From assembly GCA_001767455.1 (NCBI GenBank), contig MELC01000005.1:100645-135744 (forward strand): 35,100 nt of DNA. The letters are read 5' to 3'. Both the position numbers and the translations under genes were made by a program. The notes under the pieces were generated by a model. The model saw only the letters and a program-made list of their open reading frames with translations, was not told the DNA's origin and ran no database searches. Source of the stretch: Acidobacteria bacterium RIFCSPLOWO2_12_FULL_66_21. Lineage in GTDB: Bacteria > Acidobacteriota > Vicinamibacteria > Vicinamibacterales > 2-12-FULL-66-21. Positions 7,680-15,802 of the stretch are shown here, piece by piece (the first letter of the stretch is position 1; the number at the start of each line of letters is the position of its first letter).

Positions 7680-8840
7680 CTAGTCGTCGTTGAGCTTCTT
7701 CGCCTGCACGATCATCGAGAATTGGTGGCCGTCGAAGAACCGCGGGAACGTCACGACGATGCGGCCGCCGGAATAGCTGATGGGTTCGGCGGTCTTCGTG
7801 TCCTTGATCGCGCCCCTGGCGCCGCCGATCGCCCCGGTGCCGCCGCCCACGCCGATGCGCGTGACGGTGCCCTTCCCGGCTTCGGCGTCGGCCGGCGACG
7901 CGTACCGCCCGCTGAATCCGGACCACGACGGGAGCTCGATCTCGACGGCCTCCCCAGGCTTCACTTGCAGGATCTTCCGCCCTTCCCCGGCAATCGGCGG
8001 ATCGGCGAACTCGCCGCGCAGCGCAAGGGCGTTCATGCGGGTCGTCCCGACCTCCAGTGTGATGTTGCCGTCCGGTCCCAGGCGGCCGCGGATGTGTCCG
8101 CGCACTTTCGCGGCGACGTTGTAGTCGTACTGGCCGGCCACGAACTTCGGCACGTCGAAGCGGAGCGGCGCGAAATCGAACGGCAACTCGCTTCCCTGCA
8201 ACCCTGTCAGGATCATGTGGCGCGAGTCCTTTCGTCCGGCCGGATCGCGGTGGACCAGCCAGACGTCGTACTGGAGGACGGTGTCCGCGAACGCCGCGTC
8301 TTCTTTCGCCGACGCCACCACGTCGAGTTCCACGTGCGCGCACCGGGCGCCCGGCTGTGCGTGGACGAGATCGAGAATGGAGCGCTGGCCCTGGAGCAGC
8401 AGGAGCCGCTGGCGTCCTGACGCGACGGGCCGGCCGCCGGACCCGGCTTCATACCGCGTCCAATCCACGTCCACTTTTTCCTTGGCGGCCTGGTAATCGA
8501 CCGGCGTCACCGTCACCTTCCACACGTGCGCCCGCGTTTCGATCAGCTCCTCGAGCGTCCGGCTGGTTGTGTTGCTGGAGCCGAGCGAGCACAACGCGTC
8601 GGCACCGGCCCCGGACAGACCCGTGAAGATGTAGCTGGTGAGCGGCTTGCCGGCGATGAACGGGTCGGGGTCGGAACCCGCCCCCCCTTTCGTGGTGCCA
8701 TCGTCCGCCACGACCCTCGCCGCGATCGCGACGAGCGGCTGGACGCCGGTGTCGCTCTGCGCGGCGGCCGGCGCTGTCGAGACGAGGACGCCGGACACGA
8801 GTGCGACGGCGATTCCCATGGATTGAAATCGAATGCGCAC
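7680..8840 (-). CDS. Secreted protein of unknown function linked to an ECF sigma operon
   Basis: The start is GTG at 8840, chosen because a strong AGGAGGTGAG ribosome binding site lies at 8844-8853; the frame is open further upstream but lacks a better site. The 386-residue product has a signal peptide (MGIAVALVSGVLVSTAPAAAQ) with a likely AQ cleavage site. The mature part is rich in beta-strand patterns, with a glycine-rich stretch (GVGGGTGAIGGARGAIKD) near the C-terminus. I do not recognise the family. It lies 26 bp downstream of the anti-sigma-like gene and its sigma factor on the same strand, so it is probably their cotranscribed target. Confidence 0.75.
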   Translation of the reverse strand: MRIRFQSMGIAVALVSGVLVSTAPAAAQSDTGVQPLVAIAARVVADDGTTKGGAGSDPDPFIAGKPLTSYIFTGLSGAGADALCSLGSSNTTSRTLEELIETRAHVWKVTVTPVDYQAAKEKVDVDWTRYEAGSGGRPVASGRQRLLLLQGQRSILDLVHAQPGARCAHVELDVVASAKEDAAFADTVLQYDVWLVHRDPAGRKDSRHMILTGLQGSELPFDFAPLRFDVPKFVAGQYDYNVAAKVRGHIRGRLGPDGNITLEVGTTRMNALALRGEFADPPIAGEGRKILQVKPGEAVEIELPSWSGFSGRYASPADAEAGKGTVTRIGVGGGTGAIGGARGAIKDTKTAEPISYSGGRIVVTFPRFFDGHQFSMIVQAKKLNDD

Positions 8841-8866
8841 GAACTCACCTCCTCGTTTGAATCGCA

Positions 8867-9244
8867 TCAGTGGTTCTGCCAATCCACGCCCGGCACGTAC
8901 TTGACGACCCGGGTGGGTGTTGGCGGTGTGTCGGATGACGGCGCGGACGGTGCCGCCGGCCGGGGCAGGACCATCCACGCGCCAAGCAGGACGACGAGCA
9001 GCAACGCTGCCACCGCGGGCAGCGGGATCGACATACGCCACACGGGCCGGTGCGGCCGCCGCATCACGGCGAGCGATGCGGGCAGCATCTGTTCGGGTCC
9101 GGTCTGAACGGCGCGGCGGACGCGCACGAAGGCAACCAGGGCCTCCCGCGCCAGGGAGTCCGCAAGAGCGGCCGCGAAGGCGTCCGGATCGACCGGTTCG
9201 CCGTCGCAGAATGCCGAAAGGACTGACGTGTGGGTCTCGTTCAT
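8867..9244 (-). CDS. Probable anti-sigma factor, single-pass membrane protein
   Basis: The 125-residue protein starts MNETHTSVLSAFCDGEPVD and has a roughly 65-residue cytoplasmic N-terminus resembling RseA-like anti-sigma domains (short helix with LSAF-DGE, then paired helices). One membrane helix follows (about 74-92, LPAVAALLLVVLLGAWMVL), then a proline-rich periplasmic tail. It lacks a zinc anti-sigma HxxxCxxC motif. Its ATG overlaps the stop of the ECF sigma factor gene by four bases, the usual arrangement for a sigma/anti-sigma pair. The role is inferred mainly from that context and the topology. Confidence 0.75.
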   Translation of the reverse strand: MNETHTSVLSAFCDGEPVDPDAFAAALADSLAREALVAFVRVRRAVQTGPEQMLPASLAVMRRPHRPVWRMSIPLPAVAALLLVVLLGAWMVLPRPAAPSAPSSDTPPTPTRVVKYVPGVDWQNH

Positions 9245-9735
9245 CGCGCATGCCTTCGTGGTTCGAGAGAAACGGGATGAGAAAGTTCTTCGCGAAGCGA
9301 CAGCCGGGTGCGATGCAGGCGCGCCCGTACCGCATCGGCGCTCGACTCGCAGACCTTCGCGATCTCGACATAACTGAGCCCGCCGATCTCCCGCAGGAGA
9401 AACACCTCGCGGTCCTCGTCGCCGAGCCGCTCGATCGCGGCGTTGACGTCGAAGGCGAGCGAGGGGTCGCCCCCCTCGGCCGGGCGCTCGAACAGCTCGG
9501 TCAAGATGGGACGGCGTCGGCGCGCGCGCAGGTAATCGCGCGCCAGGTTGCGCGCGATCTGGAAGATCCAGGCCCGCTCCTGCCCGTCGGCGCGGTAGTC
9601 GCCGCCAAGCGCCCGCAGGAACGCGTCCTGCGTGAGGTCCTCGGCCGCCGCGGTGTCGCAGAGGACACGGCGGAGGAACCTGTAGACCGGCTCCCGGTAG
9701 CGCGCGAACAGATGCTCGACCAGATCGCGGTGCAC
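9241..9735 (-). CDS. ECF-type RNA polymerase sigma factor
   Basis: This 164-residue protein has the two sigma regions of the extracytoplasmic-function group. Region 2 includes AAEDLTQDAFLRAL and WIFQIARNLARDYLRARRRRP, which bind core polymerase and the -10 element. Region 4 is a helix-turn-helix (REVFLLREIGGLSYVEIAKVCESSADAVRARLHRTRLSLR) for the -35 element. Start is GTG at 9735 with an AGGA about 8 bp upstream; I see no better start. It is the first gene of a three-gene operon with an anti-sigma-like protein and a secreted protein, so it probably answers an envelope signal. Confidence 0.92.
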   Translation of the reverse strand: MHRDLVEHLFARYREPVYRFLRRVLCDTAAAEDLTQDAFLRALGGDYRADGQERAWIFQIARNLARDYLRARRRRPILTELFERPAEGGDPSLAFDVNAAIERLGDEDREVFLLREIGGLSYVEIAKVCESSADAVRARLHRTRLSLREELSHPVSLEPRRHAR

Positions 9736-9858
9736 GCGTGTTCCTGTCAGTGATAACGACGGAGTGGGCCCAATAGTGTCACGATGAACGGCAGACCTTC
9801 AGGTCGAGCGAGCGGGCATGGCACAATACGAGGGCAGGGAGGTACGGAATTCCGGGGC

Positions 9859-10251
9859 ATGATCGAGAAACGGCACTCGAGAATCCAGGGTTGGGGTGTC
9901 TTTGCGACCGAACCCATCCCCAAGAACAGGCGGATTGTCACCTACGCGGGAGAGAAGATCACCAACAAGGAGAGCCTCAAACGTGAGGAGCGGTACCTCA
10001 AGAGGGGGCACATCTGGTGCTTCAAGCTGAATCGGCTGTACGTGCGCGACGCGGCGGTCGGCGGCAACGTCGCGCGCTACATCAATCATTCGTGCACCCC
10101 GAACTGCTACACGCAGGTCATCGGCGACACGATCTGGATCCGCGCGGCGCGGAGCATCAGGAAGGGTGAAGAGCTGACGTACGATTACTCGACCGACGGC
10201 GTCGGATCGGTCCGGTGCCGGTGCCGTCCCGGCTGCAACGTCATGCTCTGA
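9859..10251 (+). CDS. SET-domain protein-lysine methyltransferase
   Basis: The 130-residue product is a minimal SET domain: GWGVFA (residues 11-16), a central region, RYINHSCTPNC (73-83, the SAM-binding and catalytic NHSC motif), ELTYDY with the active-site tyrosine, and a C-terminal CRCRPGC that, with an earlier cysteine, could bind zinc like a eukaryotic post-SET motif. Such bacterial enzymes use S-adenosylmethionine to methylate lysines; the substrate here is unknown. ATG 9859 is chosen because the conserved domain begins there; an in-frame ATG at 9784 would add 25 low-complexity residues. It is divergent from the ECF operon. Confidence 0.88.
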   Translation: MIEKRHSRIQGWGVFATEPIPKNRRIVTYAGEKITNKESLKREERYLKRGHIWCFKLNRLYVRDAAVGGNVARYINHSCTPNCYTQVIGDTIWIRAARSIRKGEELTYDYSTDGVGSVRCRCRPGCNVML

Positions 10252-10257
10252 CGAGCC

Positions 10258-10362
10258 AGCCGCCTTCGCGCGTGCGCTTCCGCCTTCGCGAGAACGCTTC
10301 GGCGGACAAGTCGGCGGGCCAGGCGAGCCACGGGCAACGAGCCACGAGCAACGAGCCACGAC
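10258..10362 (+). repeat. GC-rich palindrome plus GAGCCAC/GAGCAAC heptamer array
   Basis: The element has a palindromic part (CCGCCTTCGCG ... GCTTCGGCGG), a linker GGCGGGCCAGGCGAG, and then a heptamer array alternating CCACGAG and CAACGAG that ends about 3 bp before the ATG of the hydrolase gene. The same palindrome, linker and heptamers occur at 23605-23670, which shows a composite dispersed element rather than chance. Confidence 0.75.
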
Positions 10363-10364
10363 CA

Positions 10365-11000
10365 ATGGTTGTCCTCTATCTCCACGGCTTCGCCTCTTCC
10401 GCCAAGTCGTCCAAGGCGGCCTTCTTCGCCGCGAAGCTGAAGGATCGGGGCGTTGCGTTCGACGCGCCCGATCTGAACGCTCCGGATTTTTCAACGCTGA
10501 CCGTCACGCGGATGCTCGAGGTGGCGGGTGCGGCGATCGACCGCTCGAAGGGTGGCGTCGCGCTCGTCGGCTCGAGCCTCGGCGGGTTCGTGGCGGTGCA
10601 GGCCGCGCTCCAGCGTCCCGCGCGTGTCGAGCGGCTCGTGCTGCTGGCGCCCGCGCTCCATTTCGGCGGCAATCCGATGAAGGAGCTTGGCGAGGACGGC
10701 CTGCGGCGCTGGAGGGAGACCAATCGCCTCGACGTCTTCCATTACGGCTACGGCCGGGTCGTGCCGGTGCACTACGAGTTGTACGAAGACGCGCACCGAT
10801 ACGACTCGCTCGGCGCGCGGCTGACGCTACCCGTGCAGGTGTTCCAGGGCCGCCGCGATACCGCCGTCGATCCGGAGACCGTCGATCGCTGGGCGTCGGC
10901 GCGGCCGAACGTCGAGCTCCACATGCTCGACGACGACCATCAGCTCCTCGGGAGCCTGGACTACATCTGGCGAAAGATGGACCGCTTTCTCGGCGTGTGA
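10365..11000 (+). CDS. Alpha/beta hydrolase, YqiA-like esterase
   Basis: This 211-residue cytoplasmic hydrolase begins MVVLYLHGFASS, with the oxyanion-hole HGF motif of short YqiA/YcfP (UPF0227) esterases. The nucleophile elbow is GSSLGG (near residue 70), the acid is probably the Asp in FQGRRDTAVD, and the catalytic His is probably that of DDDHQLLGS. These enzymes cleave small acyl esters; the substrate is unknown. ATG 10365 is preferred over an upstream extension because the extension is translated repeat. The heptamer array occupies the expected ribosome-binding region, and no Shine-Dalgarno sequence is visible. Confidence 0.85.
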   Translation: MVVLYLHGFASSAKSSKAAFFAAKLKDRGVAFDAPDLNAPDFSTLTVTRMLEVAGAAIDRSKGGVALVGSSLGGFVAVQAALQRPARVERLVLLAPALHFGGNPMKELGEDGLRRWRETNRLDVFHYGYGRVVPVHYELYEDAHRYDSLGARLTLPVQVFQGRRDTAVDPETVDRWASARPNVELHMLDDDHQLLGSLDYIWRKMDRFLGV

Positions 11001-11007
11001 CCGAGAT

Positions 11008-11072
11008 TCGCAGGTCGCAGCTCGCAGGTCGCAGCTCGCAGGTCGCAGCTCGCAGGTCGCAGGTCGTCGGTT
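11008..11072 (+). repeat. GCAGGTC/GCAGCTC heptamer array
   Basis: About nine heptamers alternate between GCAGGTC and GCAGCTC. The array starts roughly 8 bp after the hydrolase stop and ends exactly where homology of the glycosyltransferase remnant on the other strand stops. It is a tandem array without spacers, so it is not a CRISPR. Confidence 0.9.
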
Positions 11073-11395
11073 CGCGACGGTGACGACGGTCGCGAATCCC
11101 GGCGCGCGGTTCACGCGCGTGGCAGGCGGCCGGATCGAGGCCGTTCGGGATCGCGGCAATCGACTCGGGCGCGAGGCGCTCTTTCCGAGCCGTCCGCGCC
11201 GCTCCTGGCGAATTCGCGACGACCTTCGTTGCGAACCGGGAGGCAGTGCGGTGCAGCCGGATGTCCCCGGGACTCCTGTCGGGGGTCGGTTCGCGGTGGC
11301 TCCCGATCCGCACCGGGACGCCGGCCGGGACCCCGCCAGGCAAGCCGAATGTGCGCGCGTACCAGCCGCATGTCTGCGCCAGCACCTGAGTAAGG
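11066..11395 (-). pseudogene. Glycosyltransferase family 4 remnant
   Basis: On the minus strand, fragments of a GT-B glycosyltransferase are recognisable: QTCGWYARTFGLPGG and GVPVRIGSHREP, then ATKVVANSPGAARTA and SIAAIPNGLDP (the SxxxR...VIPNGVD region between the two Rossmann domains). Homology then shifts frame to TVVTVANRRP, matching the VTVANLRPEKGHD region that opens the C-terminal domain, and is cut off by the heptamer array at 11008-11072. The whole nucleotide-sugar-binding domain is missing. It lies next to a nucleotide-sugar dehydrogenase gene, so the locus may once have made a polysaccharide. Confidence 0.65.
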
Positions 11396-11488
11396 CAGGT
11401 GCCATGCGCCTGGCTGGAGACCAGTCGGGACGAATGGGCGGTTTTCTTGCGAAATTGCGCGCGGCGGGAGCGATCTCGCCCTTCGGCT

Positions 11489-11529
11489 GTGTAGCCCCGT
11501 GGACAGACGGGAGTCCGGACGGACTACAC
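11489..11529. other. Imperfect 41-bp inverted repeat downstream of sugar dehydrogenase
   Basis: GTGTAG (11489-11494) pairs with CTACAC (11524-11529), with partial pairing further in. It ends 6 bp from the stop of the nucleotide-sugar dehydrogenase, so it could act as a 3' stem-loop for that transcript, but no T-tract follows and a dispersed palindrome is equally possible. I see no gene in 11396-11534. Confidence 0.4.
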
Positions 11530-11534
11530 GCGTG

Positions 11535-12899
11535 CTACGCAATCGCGATGTTCGACCCTTGGGATTCCGGCCCCGGCGCCCCGAGGCGGAAGACGTTCGG
11601 GTGGCGCTGTTTGATGGCGTTGCGCGTATCGACGACGACGTCCGCCTCGGCCACGATCGCGTCGTAGTCGAACGACTTGTGGTCGGTGACGATGATCACG
11701 CAGTCGTACTGTCCGATGGAGCCGCGCGTGAGATCGACCGCGCGGATGTCGTGCCCGCCCGACCATTCGCGGGCGTGCACGACGGGGACGAACGGATCGG
11801 CGTACGCGACGCTCGCGCCTTTGGCGTGGAGCAGGCCCATGACGTCGAGCGCGGGAGACTCCCGCATGTCGTCGATGTCCCGCTTGTAGGCCACGCCCGC
11901 GACGAGAATCCGCGAACCGTTGATCGATTTGCGCCGTGTGTTCAGCGCGTCGGCGGCCTTTTCGACGACGTAATGCGGCATCCCGCCGTTGATGTGGCCC
12001 GCCAGTTCGATGAAGCGCGGATCGAAGCCCGTCTGCTTCGCCTTCCAGGAGAGGTAGAAGGGGTCAATGGGAATGCAGTGTCCGCCCAGGCCCGGCCCCG
12101 GATAGAACGCCATGAATCCGAACGGCTTGGTCTTCGCGGCGTCGACGACTTCCCACACGTCGATCTTCATCTTGTCGCACATCAGCGCGAGCTCGTTGAC
12201 CAGGCCGATGTTGACCGCGCGGAACGTGTTCTCGAGCAGCTTCACCATTTCCGCGACGCGCGTCGAGCTGACCGGCACGATCGTTTCGATCGCGGTGCCG
12301 TACAACGCGGCGGCCAGCTTCGCGCAGTCCGGCGTCAAGCCGCCGACCACTTTCGGGACGTTGTGCGTCTGGAACGTCGGGTTGCCGGGGTCCACGCGCT
12401 CGGGCGAGAACGCCAGGAAGAAATCCCTTCCGGCTTTCAGGCCCGTGGCCTCGAGCAGTGGCTGCACGACCTCCTCCGTCGTCCCTGGATAGGTCGTGGA
12501 CTCGAGCGCGATGAGCATGCCCTCGTGAAGGTACTTCGCGATGGCCTCGACGGCCGACACGATGTACGACATGTCCGGATCCTTGGTCTTGCGGAGCGGC
12601 GTGGGCACGCAGATATTGATCGTGTCGAGCTCCCGGACGATGGAGAAGTCGGTGGTCGCGTCAAGGCGGCCCGCGCGCGTCAGGCTCACCAGGTCGGCCG
12701 TGGGGACGTCGGGGATGTACGAGCGTCCGGCGGTGATGGCGGCCACTTTCCGCTCGTCGAGATCGATGCCGGTCGCATGGAAACCCGCGCGTCCGAGCTC
12801 AACCGCCAGCGGCAGTCCGACGTACCCGAGACCGACCACTCCGGTGCGGGCGCGGCGTGACTGGATCTTCTCCAGAAGGGCGGCGGCGACGAGTGACAT
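11535..12899 (-). CDS. Nucleotide-sugar dehydrogenase (UDP-GlcNAc/ManNAc 6-dehydrogenase type)
   Basis: This 454-residue enzyme belongs to the UDP-glucose/GDP-mannose dehydrogenase family, which oxidises the C6 hydroxyl of a UDP-sugar to a carboxylate using two NAD+. It has the N-terminal Rossmann motif VVGLGYVGLPLAVELGRAG, STTYPGTTEE, FSPERVDPGN, and the catalytic cysteine in GPGLGGHCIPIDPFYLSW. The C-terminal substrate domain holds GVAYKRDIDDMRESPALD. FSPERVDPGN favours the WbpA-like UDP-GlcNAc group over plain UDP-glucose dehydrogenases, but the substrate is not certain. ATG 12899 is preferred over 12917 because AGGAG lies six bases before it. A glycosyltransferase remnant follows, consistent with polysaccharide synthesis. 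Confidence 0.9.
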   Translation of the reverse strand: MSLVAAALLEKIQSRRARTGVVGLGYVGLPLAVELGRAGFHATGIDLDERKVAAITAGRSYIPDVPTADLVSLTRAGRLDATTDFSIVRELDTINICVPTPLRKTKDPDMSYIVSAVEAIAKYLHEGMLIALESTTYPGTTEEVVQPLLEATGLKAGRDFFLAFSPERVDPGNPTFQTHNVPKVVGGLTPDCAKLAAALYGTAIETIVPVSSTRVAEMVKLLENTFRAVNIGLVNELALMCDKMKIDVWEVVDAAKTKPFGFMAFYPGPGLGGHCIPIDPFYLSWKAKQTGFDPRFIELAGHINGGMPHYVVEKAADALNTRRKSINGSRILVAGVAYKRDIDDMRESPALDVMGLLHAKGASVAYADPFVPVVHAREWSGGHDIRAVDLTRGSIGQYDCVIIVTDHKSFDYDAIVAEADVVVDTRNAIKQRHPNVFRLGAPGPESQGSNIAIA

Positions 12900-13135
12900 G
12901 CGGGACTCCTGCGGCAACCGGCGGCCGCTCTTCGACAGCCGGCAACAGATTCTGGTTCAGACGATTGAGGTCGGGGCCAGACACCTCTGCCATTCCCGAC
13001 GCATCGATGTGGCGGCGCTCTTTAGCCTACCCGAAAACGAGCGCCGCGTCACAGATGACGCGCGCGAGCGGAGGCGTTGCCGCGCCGATCGCGACGTTGC
13101 CGGAGGGGCCGCGGCTCGGGCCGAATGTGGCCTTT

Positions 13136-13170
13136 GGAGTTGGGAGTTGGGAGTTGGGAGTTGGGAGTTC
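13136..13170 (+). repeat. GGGAGTT heptamer array
   Basis: Four to five perfect copies of GGGAGTT end about 3 bp past the stop codon of the response regulator gene on the other strand. It is the same family, inverted, as the in-frame array in dnaE2. The rest of 12900-13135 holds no feature I can support. Confidence 0.9.
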
Positions 13171-13173
13171 CCG

Positions 13174-14682
13174 TCAGCCCCGGCTGATGCCGCACTCCTT
13201 GATCTTGTTGAGCAGCGTCTTGTAGCTCACGCCGAGAATGACGGCCGCCTTGCGGCGGTTCCACTGCACCTGGCGCAGCGTCTGTTCGATCGCGGCCCGC
13301 TCGGCCTTGAGCGCCGCCGCCTTCGCCACCGACGCGAGGGATCCGCCGATCTCGTCAGCGGGCGCGTCGGGCTCGTCGGCGGCCTCGGCCGGCTCGTCTT
13401 CCGGCTGGGGGGAAAACGGACCCGATCCGATTCCCGCGCCGACCGGAACGCCAACCGCGGCCGCCACCGCCACCGGGGACGCCACGCGCGCCACCGCGCG
13501 CTGCCTGGTGTGCTGGATCTCGCGGACAACGAGCTGCTCGTCCTGCAGGATGACGACGCGCTTGATCATGTTCTCCAGCTCGCGGATGTTCCCGGGCCAG
13601 TCGTATTGGAGAAAGAGCTGTCGCAGCGGTTCGGAGATCGGGCCGGCCGGCCGGTTGTACTTCCGCGCGTAGCGCACGACGAAGAAATCCGTGAGCGTGG
13701 GGATCTCGTCGCGGCGCTCCCGCAGCGCGGGTACCGTCAGCTCGATGACCTTCAGACGGTAGTACAGGTCTTCCCGGAAATCGCCATCGATCAGCATCTT
13801 CTCCAGATCGCGATTGGTGGCCGCGACGACGCGCACGTCCACCTGGACGGGCTTGTTGCTGCCCAGTTTCGTGAACTCGCCGTCCTGCAGCACGTGAAGC
13901 AGCTTCGCCTGGAGCGAGGGCTTCATCTCGGCGATCTCGTCGAGCATCAGCGTGCCCGTGTCGGCCTGCTCGAACTTGCCGATGCGGGTCGTGGCGGCGC
14001 CGGTGAACGCGCCCCGCTCGTGGCCGAACAACTCGCTTTCGAGAAGCTCGGCGGGCAGCGCCGCGCAGTTGACCTTCACGAACGGACGGTGCTTGCGCGT
14101 CGATCGCTGGTGGATCGCGCGCGCGACGAGCTCCTTGCCGACCCCGCTCTCGCCGCGGATGAGGACGGTGACGTCGCTGTCGGCCACCTGCTCGATGACC
14201 GTCGCAATGGCGCGCATCTTGTCGCTGTTGCCCCAGACGGAGCGATCTTCGTCGTCGGAGAGCTGCTGCCGCAGCTCGCTCAGCTCCGACACGAGCCGGT
14301 TCTTCTCGATCGCGTTCTTGATGGCGACGTCGAGCGCGATTTCGCCGAGGCCCTCCGGATCGTCCGGCTTCACGACGTAGTCGGCCGCGCCGAGCCGGAC
14401 GGCTTCGACAATGGTCGAGGCCTGGTTGCGTCCCGACAACATGATGACCTGCGCTTCGGGGCGAGAGGCCTTCAGCGCGCGCAGCGTTGCCAGGCCGTCG
14501 AGGCCCGGCATCATGACGTCGAGCAGCACGACGTCGGGCGCCTCGGCCTGCTTCATCGAGGCGAGCAGTTCGTCGCCGCGCGTGTAACAGCGCGCTTCAT
14601 ACCCGCGCAGCGACAGGAACGTCCGGAGGTAGGCGGCAAAGGCGGAATCGTCGTCCACGATGGCGACGCGAGGTTTCTTCAT
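13174..14682 (-). CDS. Sigma-54-dependent response regulator (NtrC family)
   Basis: The 502-residue protein has a receiver domain (1-120) with the acidic pocket VDDD and phospho-acceptor Asp in VVLLDVMMPG, an AAA+ domain (about 155-390) with Walker A GESGVGKE, GAFTGA for sigma-54 contact and Walker B TLMLDEIAEM, and a C-terminal Fis-type helix-turn-helix (NRRKAAVILGVSYKTLLNKIKE). An unusually long Ala/Pro/Glu linker of about 60 residues separates the last two. It activates sigma-54 promoters after phosphorylation. GGGAG before ATG 14682 supports the start. It lies between a sugar dehydrogenase and a histidine kinase, so it may control exopolysaccharide genes. It resembles acidobacterial EPS-type regulators only by context. 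Confidence 0.95.
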   Translation of the reverse strand: MKKPRVAIVDDDSAFAAYLRTFLSLRGYEARCYTRGDELLASMKQAEAPDVVLLDVMMPGLDGLATLRALKASRPEAQVIMLSGRNQASTIVEAVRLGAADYVVKPDDPEGLGEIALDVAIKNAIEKNRLVSELSELRQQLSDDEDRSVWGNSDKMRAIATVIEQVADSDVTVLIRGESGVGKELVARAIHQRSTRKHRPFVKVNCAALPAELLESELFGHERGAFTGAATTRIGKFEQADTGTLMLDEIAEMKPSLQAKLLHVLQDGEFTKLGSNKPVQVDVRVVAATNRDLEKMLIDGDFREDLYYRLKVIELTVPALRERRDEIPTLTDFFVVRYARKYNRPAGPISEPLRQLFLQYDWPGNIRELENMIKRVVILQDEQLVVREIQHTRQRAVARVASPVAVAAAVGVPVGAGIGSGPFSPQPEDEPAEAADEPDAPADEIGGSLASVAKAAALKAERAAIEQTLRQVQWNRRKAAVILGVSYKTLLNKIKECGISRG

Positions 14683-14946
14683 TCATCTCCCGCAGGGGTT
14701 GGGCCGGCTGAGGTCGCCGGCGAGTCATCGGAAACCGAGCTGGACCAGAGCCGCATGCGACCTTCGCCATTCAAGAGTCGTACCTCAACAGGTGGCCGCC
14801 AAATAAAGAGGAAACTTGACGAACTCGTGACTCAGGATCCCGCGGCGCGATCCTCGTGACGCGGTTCGCGTCGCGTTTCCGGTGAATTCAGACGCCTCGT
14901 GCGGAGAAGTCGCGCCTAGGGGGGCCGCCAGGAGCCGTGTGGGTGT

Positions 14947-15642
14947 TCAGACCGTCGGCAGGACGACGACCGCTCCGGCCTTGGTGCCGTCGGCGGGAGA
15001 CCAGATGGCGCCGCCGTGCGCGTCCAGCACGCGGCGCGCGACCGCCAGGCCCAGGCCGCAGCCTCCGCGCCATTCGTCGAAGGGAACCAGCATGGCCTCC
15101 GCGCCCGCCGACAGCGTCTCGATGTGCCTGGCGTCGCCGAACGCGATCCACGTGGCCGGCTGCCCCTCGTAGTCTCCCGCGCGCTGGCTGACCAGCAGCT
15201 CGTCGCTCGTCACCAGCTCGCGCCTGAGGGCGTGAAGAATCGCCGTGAACGCGGCCTTGAGCCGCACGGGGTCGCCGGTGACCTGGGCGCCTTCGCCGTT
15301 TCCTCTCGCGAAGGACACGCGGACCTCCCTGTCGGCGGCGTCGGGCAGGGCCGCGATCGTGTCGACCACGAGCGTCGTGAGATCGACCGCGCTCCTGTTG
15401 AACGTCGCGGTGCCCGCCTCGAGGTTGGAGAGGTCGCTCATCTCGGCGAGGAGCATCGACAGGCGGCCGCACGACCGCTCGGCTTCCTCGAGCAGGCGGC
15501 GCTGCTCGGGGTTGAGCGCGCCCGCCCGGTCTTTCAACAGCATGCGGACATAACCGGCGACCACCGTCATCGGCGTGCGAAATTCGTGAACGGACAGAGC
15601 GAGCAGGCGAGGCCACTTCGAGTCGTCTGACGTCCGTTCCAT
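14947..15642 (-). CDS. Small soluble histidine kinase with degenerate ATP-binding domain
   Basis: This 231-residue protein has no sensor or membrane region. Its HisKA domain is clear, with the phospho-acceptor in SVHEFRTPMTVVAGYVRMLL (near residue 19). The catalytic domain is decayed in parts: the N-box reads AAFTAILHALRREL and lacks the usual Mg-binding asparagine, and the G1 motif reads FGDARH instead of DxGxG. The G2 motif GGCGLGLAVARRVLDAHGG is intact. It may phosphorylate poorly, or act as a phosphotransfer or phosphatase partner. It lies about 260 bp upstream of the response regulator on the same strand, its probable partner. Confidence 0.85.
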   Translation of the reverse strand: MERTSDDSKWPRLLALSVHEFRTPMTVVAGYVRMLLKDRAGALNPEQRRLLEEAERSCGRLSMLLAEMSDLSNLEAGTATFNRSAVDLTTLVVDTIAALPDAADREVRVSFARGNGEGAQVTGDPVRLKAAFTAILHALRRELVTSDELLVSQRAGDYEGQPATWIAFGDARHIETLSAGAEAMLVPFDEWRGGCGLGLAVARRVLDAHGGAIWSPADGTKAGAVVVLPTV

Positions 15643-15802
15643 AAACGCAATTGTCCCTGAACGCCCGCGAGCTGTCGAGGGAAGGTATCGAGGGGCCGCG
15701 GTGTTCTATAGGCGACAGGCGCCCCGTCAATTGGCTGAGCTGGGTCTCGCGTGAGCGCCGATGATGATAGGGTAGACCACTTGCCGAGGCACAGAACGAA
15801 CG

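Noticed and set aside
11008-11072. CRISPR-like regular repeats
   Set aside because: The units are 7 bp and directly joined without spacers, and there are no cas genes. The same holds for the arrays at 10318, 13136 and 23641.
11499-14859. Very long open frames on the plus strand across the sugar dehydrogenase and response regulator genes
   Set aside because: They are antisense to well-conserved genes, have arginine- and histidine-rich composition and no recognisable domain. GC-rich codon bias keeps such frames open.
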